A stretch of DNA of 64,000 nucleotides from Cryobacterium tagatosivorans (GCF_004402215.1 NZ_SOEZ01000024.1:35550-99549); one strand, 5' to 3'. Positions 55,528 through 64,000 are shown, counted from the stretch's first letter. The notes: generated from the letters alone by a model not told the origin. Translations and numbers: made by a program.

Positions 55528-56631
55528 ATGACCACTGTGGCAACGTCGCCGGCAGCAAAGGACAGTCGGCCGGCTGGGCGCAAAAGCAAACCATCCGGAG
55601 GCGGGATCGGGCGCTATCTGCTGATCAGGTTCCTGCTCATCTTCCCCACCATCTTCATCCTGGTTTCCATGGTGTTCTGGCTGATGCGGACGACCGGTGA
55701 CCCGATCACCGCGGCCCTCGGTGGACGCCTCGGGCCGGAACAGCTGGCCGAACGGATCCACGCGGCCGGCTATGACCGCCCGATCCTGGTGCAGTACTTC
55801 GAGTACCTCGGGCAGATCTTCACCGGCAACTTCGGCACAACGATCAGCACGAACCGCCCGGTCTCCGAAGTCCTCATGACCTACGGTGTGGCCACCGCGG
55901 AACTCGCCTTCTACGGGCTCCTCGTCGCCTTCATCGTCGGCATCCCGCTCGGCATGGTCGCCGCCTATTGGCGCGACAAGGGACAGGATGCCCTCCTGCG
56001 GGTCTTCGCGATCCTCTGCTACGCCACCCCGGTGTTCTTCTCCGGCCTGCTCTTCAAGCTCGTCTTCGCGGTCTGGCTCGACGTTCTCCCCGTCGCGGGC
56101 CGCGCCACGACCGGTTCGGAACTCGAAATGCAGCTCCTGCCGAACCCGACAGGCCTGTACACGATCGATGCCATCCAGGTCGCCGCGCAGACCGGCAACA
56201 CCGAAGTGCTCGCCGACGTGCTCCAGCACGCCGTGCTGCCGTCGCTCGCCCTCGGTCTCCTCACCGCCGGAGTCTTCCTCCGGCTCGTCCGCACGAACGT
56301 CATCGGCACGCTCGGCACCGACTATGTCGACGCCGCCCGCTCACGAGGAGTGAGCGAGTTCCGGCTGGTGAGCAAGCACGCCTACCGTCCGGCGCTCATC
56401 CCGATCATCACGGTCATCGGCCTGCAGATCGCCCTGCTGCTCGGCGGCGCAGTGCTGACCGAGACCACCTTCGAATGGAAGGGCCTGGGCTTCGTGCTCA
56501 TTGAGTTCATCAAGGCTCGGGACTACGTCGCCGTGCAGGGCATTGTCGCCCTGCTCGCCGTCATCGTCGCGCTGTCCAACTTCATCGTCGACATCATCGC
56601 GGCGATCATCGACCCGAGAGTGAGGTACTAG
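55528..56631 (+). CDS. ABC permease, DppB type
   Basis: 367 residues with six membrane segments; first FLLIFPTIFILVSMVFWLMR, then the family loop RTTGDPITAALGGRLGPEQL. The cytoplasmic EAA region is TDYVDAARSRGVSEFRLVSK. A periplasmic insert of about 40 residues (VAGRATTGSELEMQLLPNPT) precedes it. It forms half the channel with the next gene's product, from which it is separated by two bases. Confidence 0.94.
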   Translation: MTTVATSPAAKDSRPAGRKSKPSGGGIGRYLLIRFLLIFPTIFILVSMVFWLMRTTGDPITAALGGRLGPEQLAERIHAAGYDRPILVQYFEYLGQIFTGNFGTTISTNRPVSEVLMTYGVATAELAFYGLLVAFIVGIPLGMVAAYWRDKGQDALLRVFAILCYATPVFFSGLLFKLVFAVWLDVLPVAGRATTGSELEMQLLPNPTGLYTIDAIQVAAQTGNTEVLADVLQHAVLPSLALGLLTAGVFLRLVRTNVIGTLGTDYVDAARSRGVSEFRLVSKHAYRPALIPIITVIGLQIALLLGGAVLTETTFEWKGLGFVLIEFIKARDYVAVQGIVALLAVIVALSNFIVDIIAAIIDPRVRY

Positions 56632-56633
56632 TC

Positions 56634-57710
56634 ATGACCTCGAACTCCGACCTGGCAGCCCCGCACAAGCCCAGCCTGTTCTCCCGCCTTCCGGTCGTGC
56701 ACCAGCTGCGCCAGAGCGTCGGCCTGCAGCGCGGGATGCTCATCGCCGGCCTCATCATCGCCGGCCTCTTCATCCTGACCGCGATCTTCGCGCCCGTGAT
56801 CGCTCCCTTCGGCTTCAGCCAGTTGCGTGACGAGAACGGTCGTTTCGGCTCGCAGCAGCCTCCGAGCGGCGCACATCTCTTCGGCACCACGGTGGGCGGC
56901 TACGACGTGTTCTCCCGGGTGCTCTGGGGTGCGCAGACCGCGATCTTCGTGATCGTCGTCGCGGTCGTCCTGTCGATCTTCGCCGGGGTCGTCCTCGGCT
57001 TGGTCTCGGGCTACTTCGGCGGCTGGCTCGACCGTGTGCTCGTCGTCGTCTCCGACGCCGTCTACGCCTTCCCGTCGCTGCTGCTGGCCATCGTGATGTC
57101 GATCGTCATCTCCGGCGGGCGGTCAGACCTGATCGGCGGTGTGCTGGCCGCGGCGATCTCGATCACCGTGGTCTTCATCCCGCAGTATTTCCGGGTGATT
57201 CGCGCCGAAACCGTGCGAATCAAGGCGGAGGCCTATGTCGAGTCCGCCCGCGTCCTGGGCGCCAGCAACGGCCGGATCATGTTCCGGCACGTGCTGCGCA
57301 ACGCCACCCGCACGCTGCCGCTCATCTTCACGCTCAACGCCTCCGAGGCGATCCTCACCCTCGCCGGCCTCGGCTTCGTCGGCTTCGGCATCGAGCCGAC
57401 CGCCGCGGCCGAGTGGGGCTACGACCTCAACAAGGCCCTGTCGGATGTCACGAGCGGGATCTGGTGGACGTCGCTGTTCCCCGGCCTCGCGATCGTGCTC
57501 GTCGTCCTCGGCATCACCCTCGTCGGCGAGAGCCTCAACGACCTGGCCGACCCGCGCCTGCGCGGCCGACGCCGCGTAGCCCAGGCGTCGGGCCTGGTCG
57601 CGGAGACTTCCGTCGTTCCCGGCGGCACCCTCATCGCCGGCCCCGGCGGCCTCGACGGCCTGGAGAGCAACGCCACGCACCCCGACAATGGATTGGAAAC
57701 CAGGCCATGA
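56634..57710 (+). CDS. ABC permease, DppC type
   Basis: 358 residues. N-terminal segment GMLIAGLIIAGLFILTAIFA, the conserved HLFGTTVGGYDVFSRVLWGA block, and the EAA loop EAYVESARVLGASNGRIMFR. A C-terminal extension of about 40 residues after DPRLRGRR is disordered. Its stop overlaps the ATPase gene by four bases (ATGA). Confidence 0.94.
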   Translation: MTSNSDLAAPHKPSLFSRLPVVHQLRQSVGLQRGMLIAGLIIAGLFILTAIFAPVIAPFGFSQLRDENGRFGSQQPPSGAHLFGTTVGGYDVFSRVLWGAQTAIFVIVVAVVLSIFAGVVLGLVSGYFGGWLDRVLVVVSDAVYAFPSLLLAIVMSIVISGGRSDLIGGVLAAAISITVVFIPQYFRVIRAETVRIKAEAYVESARVLGASNGRIMFRHVLRNATRTLPLIFTLNASEAILTLAGLGFVGFGIEPTAAAEWGYDLNKALSDVTSGIWWTSLFPGLAIVLVVLGITLVGESLNDLADPRLRGRRRVAQASGLVAETSVVPGGTLIAGPGGLDGLESNATHPDNGLETRP

Positions 57711-59395
57711 GCAATGTCCTCACGATCACGAACCTGGGCATCTCCTTCGCCACGGACGCCGGCGCGGTCAAGGCCGTCGACGACGTCAGCCTGACCGTCG
57801 CCCCCGGCGAGGTCCTGGCCATCGTCGGCGAGAGCGGCAGCGGCAAGACCGTCACCGCCAAGACGATCCTCGGCCTGCTGCCGGAGACGGCGACCATGAA
57901 CGGCGCCGTCCTCCTCAGCAGCAAGGACGGCTCCAGCCAGAGCAACATCGTCTCGCTCAGCAAGCAGCAGCTGCGCCAGGTGCGCGGCAAAGACGTCTCG
58001 ATGGTCTTCCAGGAGCCGTCGACCGCGCTGAACCCGGTGTACACCGTCGGCTGGCAGATCGCCGAGGGCATCCGCGCCCACGGGGAGTTCAGCAAGAAGG
58101 AGGCCAGGGCCAAGGCGATCGAGATCCTCGGACGCGTCGGCATCCCCGACCCCGAAACCCGCGTCAACTACTACCCGCACCAGTTCTCGGGCGGTCAGAA
58201 GCAGCGTGTGATCATCGCCATGGCGCTGGTGCTCGATCCGGGACTCATCGTGGCGGACGAGCCGACGACGGCGCTCGACGTGACGGTCCAGGCGGAAATC
58301 CTCGACCTTCTCCGTCGCGTCCGCGATGAATTCGGCACGGCGATCGTGTTGATCACCCACAACATGGGTGTCGTCGCCGACCTGGCCGACCGCGTCGCTG
58401 TGATGTACGAGGGCAAGGTCGTCGAAGAGGCCCCCGCGCAACAGCTGTTCAGCTCGCCGCAGCACGAATACACGAAAAAGTTGCTCGCCGCCGTGCCGCA
58501 CGTCGGCCAGGGCATCGTCCGGGCCGCGGCCAGGGCCGAGGCTCGCGCGCCCGGCTGGACCGACCAGGCGCCCGTCGTCGTCGCCCAGGACCTGCGGATC
58601 GAGTACCCCGGACGGCTCGGCCGTCCGGGCTTCGTCGCCGTCGACGGGATCAGCTTCTCGATCCGTCCCGGTGAAGTCCTCGGCCTCGTGGGTGAGAGCG
58701 GGTCGGGCAAGACCACGACCGGACGGGCCATTGCCGGCCTGACCCGCGTCACCGGGGGCTCGCTCAAGGTGCTCGGACACGAGATGCACGGGTTCAAGGA
58801 GCGCGAGTTCAAGAAGTTCCGCAGCGACATCGGCTTCGTCTTCCAGGACCCGGCGTCCAGCTTCAACCCGCTCCTGACGATCGCCGAATGCGTGGCCGAG
58901 CCGCTCGTCGTGCATGGGAGGGCGTCCAACCCCGGCGCCGCCCGGGCGCGGGTGAACGAACTCCTCGAGGCCGTTCAGCTCCCGCGCGCCTATGGCGACC
59001 GCTACCCGCACGAGCTCAGCGGCGGCCAGCGCCAGCGCGCCAGCCTGGCCCGTTCCCTGGCCCTCGAGCCGTCGTTGCTCATCGCCGACGAGCCCACGTC
59101 GGCCCTGGACGTCTCGGTGCAGGCACGCGTGCTCGAACTCTTCGCCGAACTCCAGCGGGAGTTCGGCTTCGCTGCCCTGTTCATCAGCCACGACCTCGCG
59201 GTCGTCGACATCCTGGCCGACCGGATTGCCGTGCTGTACAAGGGCAAGCTGGTGGAGGAGGGCACCGGCGCCGAAGTCCTCGGCGCACCGAAGGACCCCT
59301 ACACCCAGCGGCTGCTCGCCTCGCTGCCCGTTCCGGACCCGGCCGAACAGGCCCTGCGTCGGGAGGGGCTCCGCAAGCTGCGTGCGGCAGGATAG
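57707..59395 (+). CDS. Fused ABC ATPase (DppD-DppF type)
   Basis: 562 residues with two complete nucleotide-binding domains. First: Walker A VGESGSGKTVTAKTIL, signature FSGGQKQRVIIAMALV, Walker B LIVADEPTTALDVTV. Second, from about residue 290: Walker A VGESGSGKTTTGRAIA, signature LSGGQRQRASLARSLA, Walker B LLIADEPTSALDVSV. Each is of the oligopeptide/dipeptide type with its C-terminal iron-sulfur region reduced. It can supply both ATPases of the transporter alone, which makes the additional ATPase gene that follows noteworthy. Confidence 0.95.
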   Translation: MSNVLTITNLGISFATDAGAVKAVDDVSLTVAPGEVLAIVGESGSGKTVTAKTILGLLPETATMNGAVLLSSKDGSSQSNIVSLSKQQLRQVRGKDVSMVFQEPSTALNPVYTVGWQIAEGIRAHGEFSKKEARAKAIEILGRVGIPDPETRVNYYPHQFSGGQKQRVIIAMALVLDPGLIVADEPTTALDVTVQAEILDLLRRVRDEFGTAIVLITHNMGVVADLADRVAVMYEGKVVEEAPAQQLFSSPQHEYTKKLLAAVPHVGQGIVRAAARAEARAPGWTDQAPVVVAQDLRIEYPGRLGRPGFVAVDGISFSIRPGEVLGLVGESGSGKTTTGRAIAGLTRVTGGSLKVLGHEMHGFKEREFKKFRSDIGFVFQDPASSFNPLLTIAECVAEPLVVHGRASNPGAARARVNELLEAVQLPRAYGDRYPHELSGGQRQRASLARSLALEPSLLIADEPTSALDVSVQARVLELFAELQREFGFAALFISHDLAVVDILADRIAVLYKGKLVEEGTGAEVLGAPKDPYTQRLLASLPVPDPAEQALRREGLRKLRAAG

Positions 59396-59399
59396 AGCC

Positions 59400-60305
59400 A
59401 TGACACGCGGCGCCGCACCGGACTACCCGATCACCACCAGTGACCTGACGATCGAGTATCCGGCGCACGGCGCCAGCCCGGCCTTCGTGGCCGTGCACGG
59501 GCTCACCCTGCGCATCGCGCCCGGCGAGGTACTCGGCCTGCTCGGCGAGAGCGGCTCGGGCAAGAGCACGATCGCCCGCGTCCTCTCCGGCGCCGCCTAT
59601 TCGGGCGGCTTCGGCGGGGTGCGCGCGCAGATCACCGGGGGAGAGGCCTCCGTCCTCGGGATCCCGCTGCGGCGGATCAGCCGGCGGGCGCTCGCCCGGC
59701 TGACCTTCGGGGTGGGGCTCGTGGCTCAGGACGCCGCCGACACACTCCCGCCAACGATGACCGTGGCCGAGATCGTCGCCGAACCCGTGCTCGAACGCGA
59801 CCATCACTTCGACCGCAAGGACCTGGACACCCGGGTGGCCACGATGGTCGACGCGGTGCGGCTGCCGTTGTCCCTGCTGGGCAAGTTCCCCTACGAACTC
59901 AGCGGCGGTCAGCGCCAGCGAGTCGCGCTGGCCAGGGCCCTCGTGTTCGGTCCGTCACTGCTCATCGCCGATGAGCCCACCGCCGGCGTGGACGTCACCG
60001 TGCGCAACGCGGTGATCGACCTGATCGGCGAGCTGCAGCGGGAACGCGCCTTCTCGGCGCTGGTGATCAGCAGCGACCTGGCCGTCCTGCGCCGCGTGGC
60101 GAACCGCATCGGCGTGATGTACCAGGGCGTCCTGGTCGGCCTCGGCACGATCGACGAGGTCTTCGACAACCCGTGGCACCCCTATGTGGCCGGCCTCGGG
60201 GCGGCGCTGTCCGGAGACGGCCCGGCCGCCCGGGTCCACCTGGCCGTGGACGAGGACGCACCGGCCACCGAAACCGGGATGGCAGAGCATGTCAACGGAT
60301 CCTGA
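59400..60305 (+). CDS. Additional ABC ATPase of the peptide type
   Basis: 301 residues, one nucleotide-binding domain: Walker A LGESGSGKSTIARVLS, Q-loop VAQDAADTLPPTM, signature LSGGQRQRVALARALV, Walker B LLIADEPTAGVDVTV. It lies five bases after the fused ATPase. All catalytic residues are present, so it is probably active. The transporter would then have three ATPase domains for two sites; this one may serve as an alternative subunit or belong to another permease pair. Confidence 0.93.
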   Translation: MTRGAAPDYPITTSDLTIEYPAHGASPAFVAVHGLTLRIAPGEVLGLLGESGSGKSTIARVLSGAAYSGGFGGVRAQITGGEASVLGIPLRRISRRALARLTFGVGLVAQDAADTLPPTMTVAEIVAEPVLERDHHFDRKDLDTRVATMVDAVRLPLSLLGKFPYELSGGQRQRVALARALVFGPSLLIADEPTAGVDVTVRNAVIDLIGELQRERAFSALVISSDLAVLRRVANRIGVMYQGVLVGLGTIDEVFDNPWHPYVAGLGAALSGDGPAARVHLAVDEDAPATETGMAEHVNGS

Positions 60306-60621
60306 GACCGTCACGTTCATCGAGGACCAGCTCGCCGGACTTCGCGTGCGGACCCTGCGGATGTTCGGCGAATTCGGGATCTACTGTGACGAGAAGATCG
60401 TCGGCCTGATCTGCGACGACGCCCTGTTCCTGAAGCCCTCGTCGGCCGATCCGGAGCTGTTCGCCCGCACCGAACTCGCGCCGCCGTATCCGGGCGCCAA
60501 GGACTACCACCGTGTGCCCGGGGACGCCCTTGAGGACCGTGACTGGCTCGGCGCGGCCGTGCAGGCGACCGCGGACGCGCTGCCGGCTCCGCGCGCGAAG
60601 AAGGCGAAGCCGCACTCATGA
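60289..60621 (+). CDS. TfoX N-terminal-domain protein
   Basis: 110 residues from ATG 60289, overlapping the end of the ATPase gene. The core RTLRMFGEFGIYCDEKIVGL followed by ICDDALFLKPSS is the TfoX_N pattern. In gammaproteobacteria TfoX (Sxy) controls competence, but isolated N-terminal domains are widespread and mostly uncharacterised. The tail is Lys/Ala-rich. Its connection with the transporter genes is only positional. Confidence 0.8.
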   Translation: MSTDPETVTFIEDQLAGLRVRTLRMFGEFGIYCDEKIVGLICDDALFLKPSSADPELFARTELAPPYPGAKDYHRVPGDALEDRDWLGAAVQATADALPAPRAKKAKPHS

Positions 60622-60634
60622 CCGGACGGCACGC

Positions 60635-61627
60635 ATGACCGGACAGCACCGCGCCGTGCTTTCCGGCGAAGTCACCGCGCTTCCGCCGGGCGAACGCCCG
60701 ACGCCCGGCCCGATTGCGGTCCTGCCGAAGGCCTCGGAGGTCTTTGTCAACGCCGTTCGGGATGCCGGGGGCCTGGTCTCCGAGCTCTCGGCCGGTACCC
60801 GGGGGTTGATCTGGCTGTCCAACAGCCGTGTCGACGAGCTGGGGGCCACCCTCGCAGCGAACCCGCAGATCGAATGGGTGCAGCTGCCCTGGGCCGGGGT
60901 CGACGCGTTCGGACCGATGCTGGCCGCGCAGGCACGCCCTCGCCTGCTGTGGACGAGCGGCAAGGGGGCGTACGCCCAGCCGGTCGCCGAGCACGCGCTG
61001 GCGCTCACGCTGGCGCTGCTGCGCGCGCTGCCGAAGCGGGCGCGGGCCACGAGCTGGGACCCGGTGCCACTGGGCACCTCGCTCTACGGCCGGAAGATCG
61101 TGATCATCGGCGCCGGCGGAATCGCGCTCGAACTGATCCGGCTGCTCGCGCCCTTCGACACGCAGGTCACGGTCGTTCGCCGGAGCCCGCTGCCGGTACC
61201 CGGCGCGACGCGCACGGTGCAGACGGATGCCCTGCACGACGTGCTGCCCGGCGCCGACGTGGTCGTCGTGGCCGCGGCCCTCACCGACGGCACCCGTCAC
61301 CTGCTCGGCGCCGCGGAGTTCGCCCTCATGGGCCCGCACGCGAACCTGGTCAACATCGCCCGTGGGGCACTTGTCGACACCGACGCCCTCGTGGCGGCTC
61401 TCGGCGCGGGAGTCATTGCCGGTGCGGCGCTGGACGTGACCGATCCGGAGCCGCTGCCGGAGGGGCATCCTCTGTGGCGCGAACCTCGCTGCCTGGTCAC
61501 GCCGCACATGGCCGACACGCCCGAGATGACGGCGCCCCTGCTCGCCGAGAGAATTCGCCTGAATGTGCGGGCTTTCCTCGACAACGGGCGGTTTGTCGGG
61601 GTTGTCGACCCTCAGGCCGGCTACTGA
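60635..61627 (+). CDS. D-2-hydroxyacid dehydrogenase (NAD-dependent)
   Basis: 330 residues from ATG 60635. Rossmann domain GRKIVIIGAGGIALELIRLL (GxGxxG-type with one change) within the split substrate domain. Catalytic stretch VNIARGALVDTDALVAAL (Arg) and LDVTDPEPLPEGHPLW (the Glu of the usual E-PLP context), and the terminal histidine in CLVTPHMADTPEM. The family interconverts 2-hydroxy and 2-keto acids; substrate unknown. Confidence 0.9.
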   Translation: MTGQHRAVLSGEVTALPPGERPTPGPIAVLPKASEVFVNAVRDAGGLVSELSAGTRGLIWLSNSRVDELGATLAANPQIEWVQLPWAGVDAFGPMLAAQARPRLLWTSGKGAYAQPVAEHALALTLALLRALPKRARATSWDPVPLGTSLYGRKIVIIGAGGIALELIRLLAPFDTQVTVVRRSPLPVPGATRTVQTDALHDVLPGADVVVVAAALTDGTRHLLGAAEFALMGPHANLVNIARGALVDTDALVAALGAGVIAGAALDVTDPEPLPEGHPLWREPRCLVTPHMADTPEMTAPLLAERIRLNVRAFLDNGRFVGVVDPQAGY

Positions 61628-61641
61628 GCGGCCGAGTGGAT

Positions 61642-61669
61642 TTGGCACACGGTGAACCTTTGCTAAAGT
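61642..61669 (+). promoter_or_regulatory. Promoter of tRNA-Asn
   Basis: TTGGCA (61642-61647), 16 bases, TAAAGT (61664-61669) with a preceding TGC that makes an extended -10. The expected start is about 30 bases before the tRNA. Confidence 0.7.
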
Positions 61670-61705
61670 AGCAACGCTGTGTTCAGCGTTATCTGATCAA
61701 AGCAT

Positions 61706-61778
61706 TCCTCGATAGCTCAATTGGCAGAGCAGCCGGCTGTTAACCGGCAGGTTGTTGGTTCGAGTCCAACTCGGGGAG
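61706..61778 (+). tRNA. tRNA-Asn (GTT)
   Basis: A 73-base cloverleaf. Acceptor stem TCCTCGA with TCGGGGA (one T-G wobble), D-arm GCTC/GAGC, anticodon stem GCCGG/CCGGC around CTGTTAA with anticodon GTT at 61739-61741, T-arm TTGG-type stem with GGTTCGAGTCC. Discriminator G at 61778. The CCA end is not encoded. Confidence 0.96.
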
Positions 61779-61780
61779 CG

Positions 61781-61819
61781 AAAAGGCCGTTCCGGGCTCC
61801 ACCCTGGACGGCCTTTTTT
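61781..61819 (+). terminator. Rho-independent terminator of tRNA-Asn
   Basis: AAAAGGCCGT pairs with ACGGCCTTTT around a 17-base loop and continues into a T-run of six. It starts two bases after the tRNA. Confidence 0.88.
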
Positions 61820-61867
61820 CTTCCCTCGCCCCCCCCCGAAGGGCGTGCACGACGAAAGGCGGCTCGG

Positions 61868-62743
61868 GTGGACCCCTGGCTCATCCTCAGCGCTGTCCTC
61901 GCGCTGTCCGTTGCCGCGCTGCTCGTGCTGTGGCGCCAGGCGGACGCGAAGTCCCGCCGCACGGTCTTCGACCGCACCACTGCCGAACGCCTGCGCATCG
62001 AGCTTGAGCTCTCGCTCGCAGAGCAGCAGGGCCGCCTCGGCATCATCGGCGAGCTCCAGGATGGCGCCATCCTCTCGGTCTCACAACTGATCACGCGAGC
62101 AGAGGGGGCCAGGTACGCGGCAAAAAGCGACCCGTCCACGGTCGTGCGTGCCGCCACGGCACTCGTCGATGACGGGCGGATCGCCCTGGCCGACATGCGT
62201 CGCGTGCTGACGCTCGTGCGCGACGCCGACACCACGAACCGTCCCGCGCCCGGGCTGCAGTCGACGGATGACCTGGTCCGCGTCATGCGGGACGCGGGGC
62301 TCGAGGTGAGCCTCACCGAGTCGGGGGAGAAGTTCCCGCTCAAGCCGGGGGCCGAGCTCGCGATCTATCGGATTCTGCAGAGCGCGCTGGCCAACTCCCT
62401 CACCCACGGGGGCGTCGGCACCGAGGCGCGGGTTTCGTTCACCTGGACCCAGGATGGCCTGCAGTTGCTCGTCGACGACGACGGCATCCGGGCTGCGGCC
62501 CGGCGTGAGGGGGCCGACGAGGGTGATATCGCGGCACGCACCGCGTACACGATCGACGACGACCTGAAGTCGCTGAGCGACAGCCTGACCGGCGCGGGCC
62601 TCACCCAGATGCGCGAACGCGCCCAGGCCTTCGGCGGCGTCCTCAGCGCGCGCACCGTGCCGGGCGTCGGGTTCTCGGTGTCGGCGATGTTCCCTGCACT
62701 GCGCTTCCACAACGGCGTCCACGGCGTCGACCTCGGTCGCTGA
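61868..62743 (+). CDS. Histidine-kinase-like protein without phosphoacceptor histidine
   Basis: 291 residues from GTG 61868; the open frame continues upstream, but only through the tRNA. One N-terminal membrane segment (WLILSAVLALSVAALLVLW). The dimerisation helix reads GELQDGAILSVSQLITRAEG, where NarL-type kinases have ELHD: the histidine is replaced by glutamine. The ATPase domain keeps an N-box-like ALANSLTHGG and DDDGI, and ends with GGVLSARTVPGVGFSVSAMF. No response regulator is adjacent. It is probably a pseudokinase that binds ATP or a partner kinase. Confidence 0.8.
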   Translation: MDPWLILSAVLALSVAALLVLWRQADAKSRRTVFDRTTAERLRIELELSLAEQQGRLGIIGELQDGAILSVSQLITRAEGARYAAKSDPSTVVRAATALVDDGRIALADMRRVLTLVRDADTTNRPAPGLQSTDDLVRVMRDAGLEVSLTESGEKFPLKPGAELAIYRILQSALANSLTHGGVGTEARVSFTWTQDGLQLLVDDDGIRAAARREGADEGDIAARTAYTIDDDLKSLSDSLTGAGLTQMRERAQAFGGVLSARTVPGVGFSVSAMFPALRFHNGVHGVDLGR

Positions 62744-62756
62744 AGCAGCAGCACGA

Positions 62757-63551
62757 ATGGCTGAGTCCGGCGGCCTCGATCGCCACCAACGTTCCGCGCT
62801 GCGAGCCGGCCTCGCGGTCGGCCTCGCCACGGCGGCCTACGGGATTTCGTTCGGCGCACTGTCCGTGGCATCCGGCCTCGATGTCTGGCAAACCTGCTTC
62901 ATCAGCCTCGTCATGTTCTCCGGCGGATCCCAGTTCGCTCTCGTCGGAGTCCTGGCCGCAGGCGGCGCGGCCGCCGGTCCTGCCGCCATCGCCGGTGCGG
63001 CCCTCCTGGGCACGCGGAACGGGATCTACGGGATCCGCACCGCGCCGATCGTCGGTCCCGGCCGCTGGAAGCGGCTCGCCGCCGCCTGGATCACCATCGA
63101 TGAATCCACGGCCGTCGCTCTCGCCCAGCCGACCCCGCGCAGTCGGCGGACCGGCTTCTGGGTGACCGGCCTGGCCGTCTTCGTCGGCTGGAACCTGACC
63201 ACGCTGGCCGGCGCCCTGATCGGCGAGGCTCTCGGCGACACGCGTGCCTTCGGTCTGGATGCCGCGGCCGCCGCCGCCTTCGTCGGCCTGCTCTGGCCGC
63301 GCCTGAAGCGCATGCAGGCCGCAGCCGTCGCCGTAGCCGCCGCTGTCGTCGCGGTGTTCCTGACGCCCCTCATCATGCCCGGCCTGCCCGTTCTGGTTGC
63401 CGCCCTCGTGGCCGTCGCCGTCGGCCTGTTCAACTGGTTGGGGATGCCGGACCGTCCGTCGCCCGAGGGCACCCTGCCGGTGCCCGAGGAAACCCTGCCG
63501 GTGCCCGACGAGACACCGTCCGTGCCCGGCACGAGGGAGACGGCCTCATGA
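62757..63551 (+). CDS. azlC: AzlC-type branched-chain amino acid exporter subunit
   Basis: 264 residues. The family start AGLAVGLATAAYGISFGALS is followed by QTCFISLVMFSGGSQFALVG and AALLGTRNGIYGIRTAPIVG, and the total of hydrophobic segments is about seven to eight. The last 40 residues carry repeats of VPxET(L/P)PVP, a disordered tail with a repeated 24-base DNA unit. AzlC works with AzlD, encoded next with a four-base overlap, to export branched-chain amino acids. Confidence 0.92.
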   Translation: MAESGGLDRHQRSALRAGLAVGLATAAYGISFGALSVASGLDVWQTCFISLVMFSGGSQFALVGVLAAGGAAAGPAAIAGAALLGTRNGIYGIRTAPIVGPGRWKRLAAAWITIDESTAVALAQPTPRSRRTGFWVTGLAVFVGWNLTTLAGALIGEALGDTRAFGLDAAAAAAFVGLLWPRLKRMQAAAVAVAAAVVAVFLTPLIMPGLPVLVAALVAVAVGLFNWLGMPDRPSPEGTLPVPEETLPVPDETPSVPGTRETAS

Positions 63552-63853
63552 CCTTCTGGCAGATCATCATCCTCGCCTCGATCGCGGTGCTGGCCCTCAA
63601 GATCGCCGGATACCTCGTGCCGCCAAGCCTTCTCGAGAAGCCCGCCGCGGCACGGGTCGCCGACCTCCTGACGATTGCCCTCCTGGCCGCCCTCGCAGCC
63701 GTGCAGACCTTCGCCGCCGGCGCGGAGATCGTCGTCGACGCGCGGGTGCCCGCGGTGATTGTGGCGATCGCCCTGTTCGCGCTCCGCGTGCCGTTCATCG
63801 TGGTCGTTCTGGCGGCGGCCGGCGTCGCGGCAGGGATCCGGGCGCTCTTCTGA
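63548..63853 (+). CDS. azlD: AzlD-type small membrane subunit
   Basis: 101 residues with four hydrophobic segments: WQIIILASIAVLALKIAGYL, then LLTIALLAALAAVQTFAAG, AVIVAIALFALRVPFIVVVL and the end. It is the partner of AzlC, whose stop it overlaps (ATGA). Confidence 0.93.
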   Translation: MTFWQIIILASIAVLALKIAGYLVPPSLLEKPAAARVADLLTIALLAALAAVQTFAAGAEIVVDARVPAVIVAIALFALRVPFIVVVLAAAGVAAGIRALF

Positions 63854-63877
63854 GCCGGCAGCCTTTGAATTCTCGGC

Positions 63878-64000
63878 TTACGGCGCCTGAGGCGTTGGCT
63901 GCGCAGGCGGGAGGGTGACGGGTGAGCCGAGGTGGAGGGCGCTTTTGCTGGAGAGGCGGATCGGGGTTTGGTCGGGGTCGATTCCGGGTGGGGGGATGAG
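63878..64000 (-). CDS. 3' end of an unidentified minus-strand gene
   Basis: On the minus strand the frame is open from the window edge to a TAA at 63878-63880 (40 codons), ending TPIRLSSKSALHLGSPVTLP followed by a Pro/Gln/Ala tail. The composition is protein-like and it converges with azlD. It is too short to name. Confidence 0.45.
   Translation of the reverse strand, partial: LIPPPGIDPDQTPIRLSSKSALHLGSPVTLPPAQPTPQAP

Noticed and set aside
61706..61778. tRNA-Asn as attachment site of the element
   Set aside because: It is intact, 40 kb from the integrase, and the recombinase is a serine type with a junction in comEC.

Overview
The window looks like chromosomal DNA of a high-GC actinobacterium, most likely a member of Microbacteriaceae. 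The basis is the GC-rich third codon positions, the gene order comEC-holA-rpsT-lepA-hemW-hrcA-dnaJ-rsmE-phoH-ybeY-era-leuA-recO-uppS-dusB-dgt-dnaG, frequent GTG/TTG starts, and a tRNA without an encoded CCA. The assignment is by gene content and style only; no database was consulted.

Region 1 (1 to about 21375) is a lower-GC integrative element that appears to be mobilizable. It runs off the left edge and ends on the right inside comEC, exactly at the conserved SGAN motif. From left to right it carries: a gene truncated by the window edge followed by an XRE-ImmA repressor/protease; a DUF3223 protein; a module of a metallophosphoesterase with an MbcA/ParS-like DNA-binding partner, plus a decayed second copy; a mobilization block (MOB_P-like relaxase, MobC and a strong inverted repeat that could be oriT); a replication block on the minus strand (DUF2637 membrane protein, family A DNA polymerase, primase-helicase) with a decayed second polymerase copy; a regular array of GGAGAGC iterons that could be its origin; a two-gene excisionase-like unit; a large serine recombinase; and two probable anti-phage genes (a HEPN-motif protein and an AbiTii protein) beside the right junction. 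There are no phage structural genes and no type IV secretion genes in view, so it looks like a mobilizable element, not a prophage or a self-transmissible one.

Region 2 (21377 to 33141) is core chromosome: the 3' part of comEC, holA, a small membrane protein, rpsT with its terminator, a three-gene minus-strand unit (histidine kinase, response regulator, hydrolase), an amidohydrolase, lepA, a DUF1990 protein and hemW.

Region 3 (33160 to 43417) has two DUF4870 membrane proteins, then a long plus-strand run from a CIRCE-controlled hrcA through dnaJ, rsmE, a HIT protein, phoH, ybeY, a CorC-type protein and era, followed by leuA behind a leucine-rich leader peptide and hairpin that look like a transcription attenuator.

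Region 4 (43463 to 53615) holds two small conserved proteins, an MFS exporter and a TRIC-type channel, then recO, uppS, a DsbA-like oxidoreductase coupled to a 37-residue cysteine-rich peptide, dusB, dgt and dnaG.

Region 5 (53793 to the right edge) is a peptide/nickel-type ABC transporter operon with three nucleotide-binding domains, a TfoX-like protein, a 2-hydroxyacid dehydrogenase, tRNA-Asn with promoter and terminator, a histidine-kinase-like protein that has lost its phosphoacceptor histidine, the AzlCD pair, and the 3' end of an unidentified minus-strand gene.
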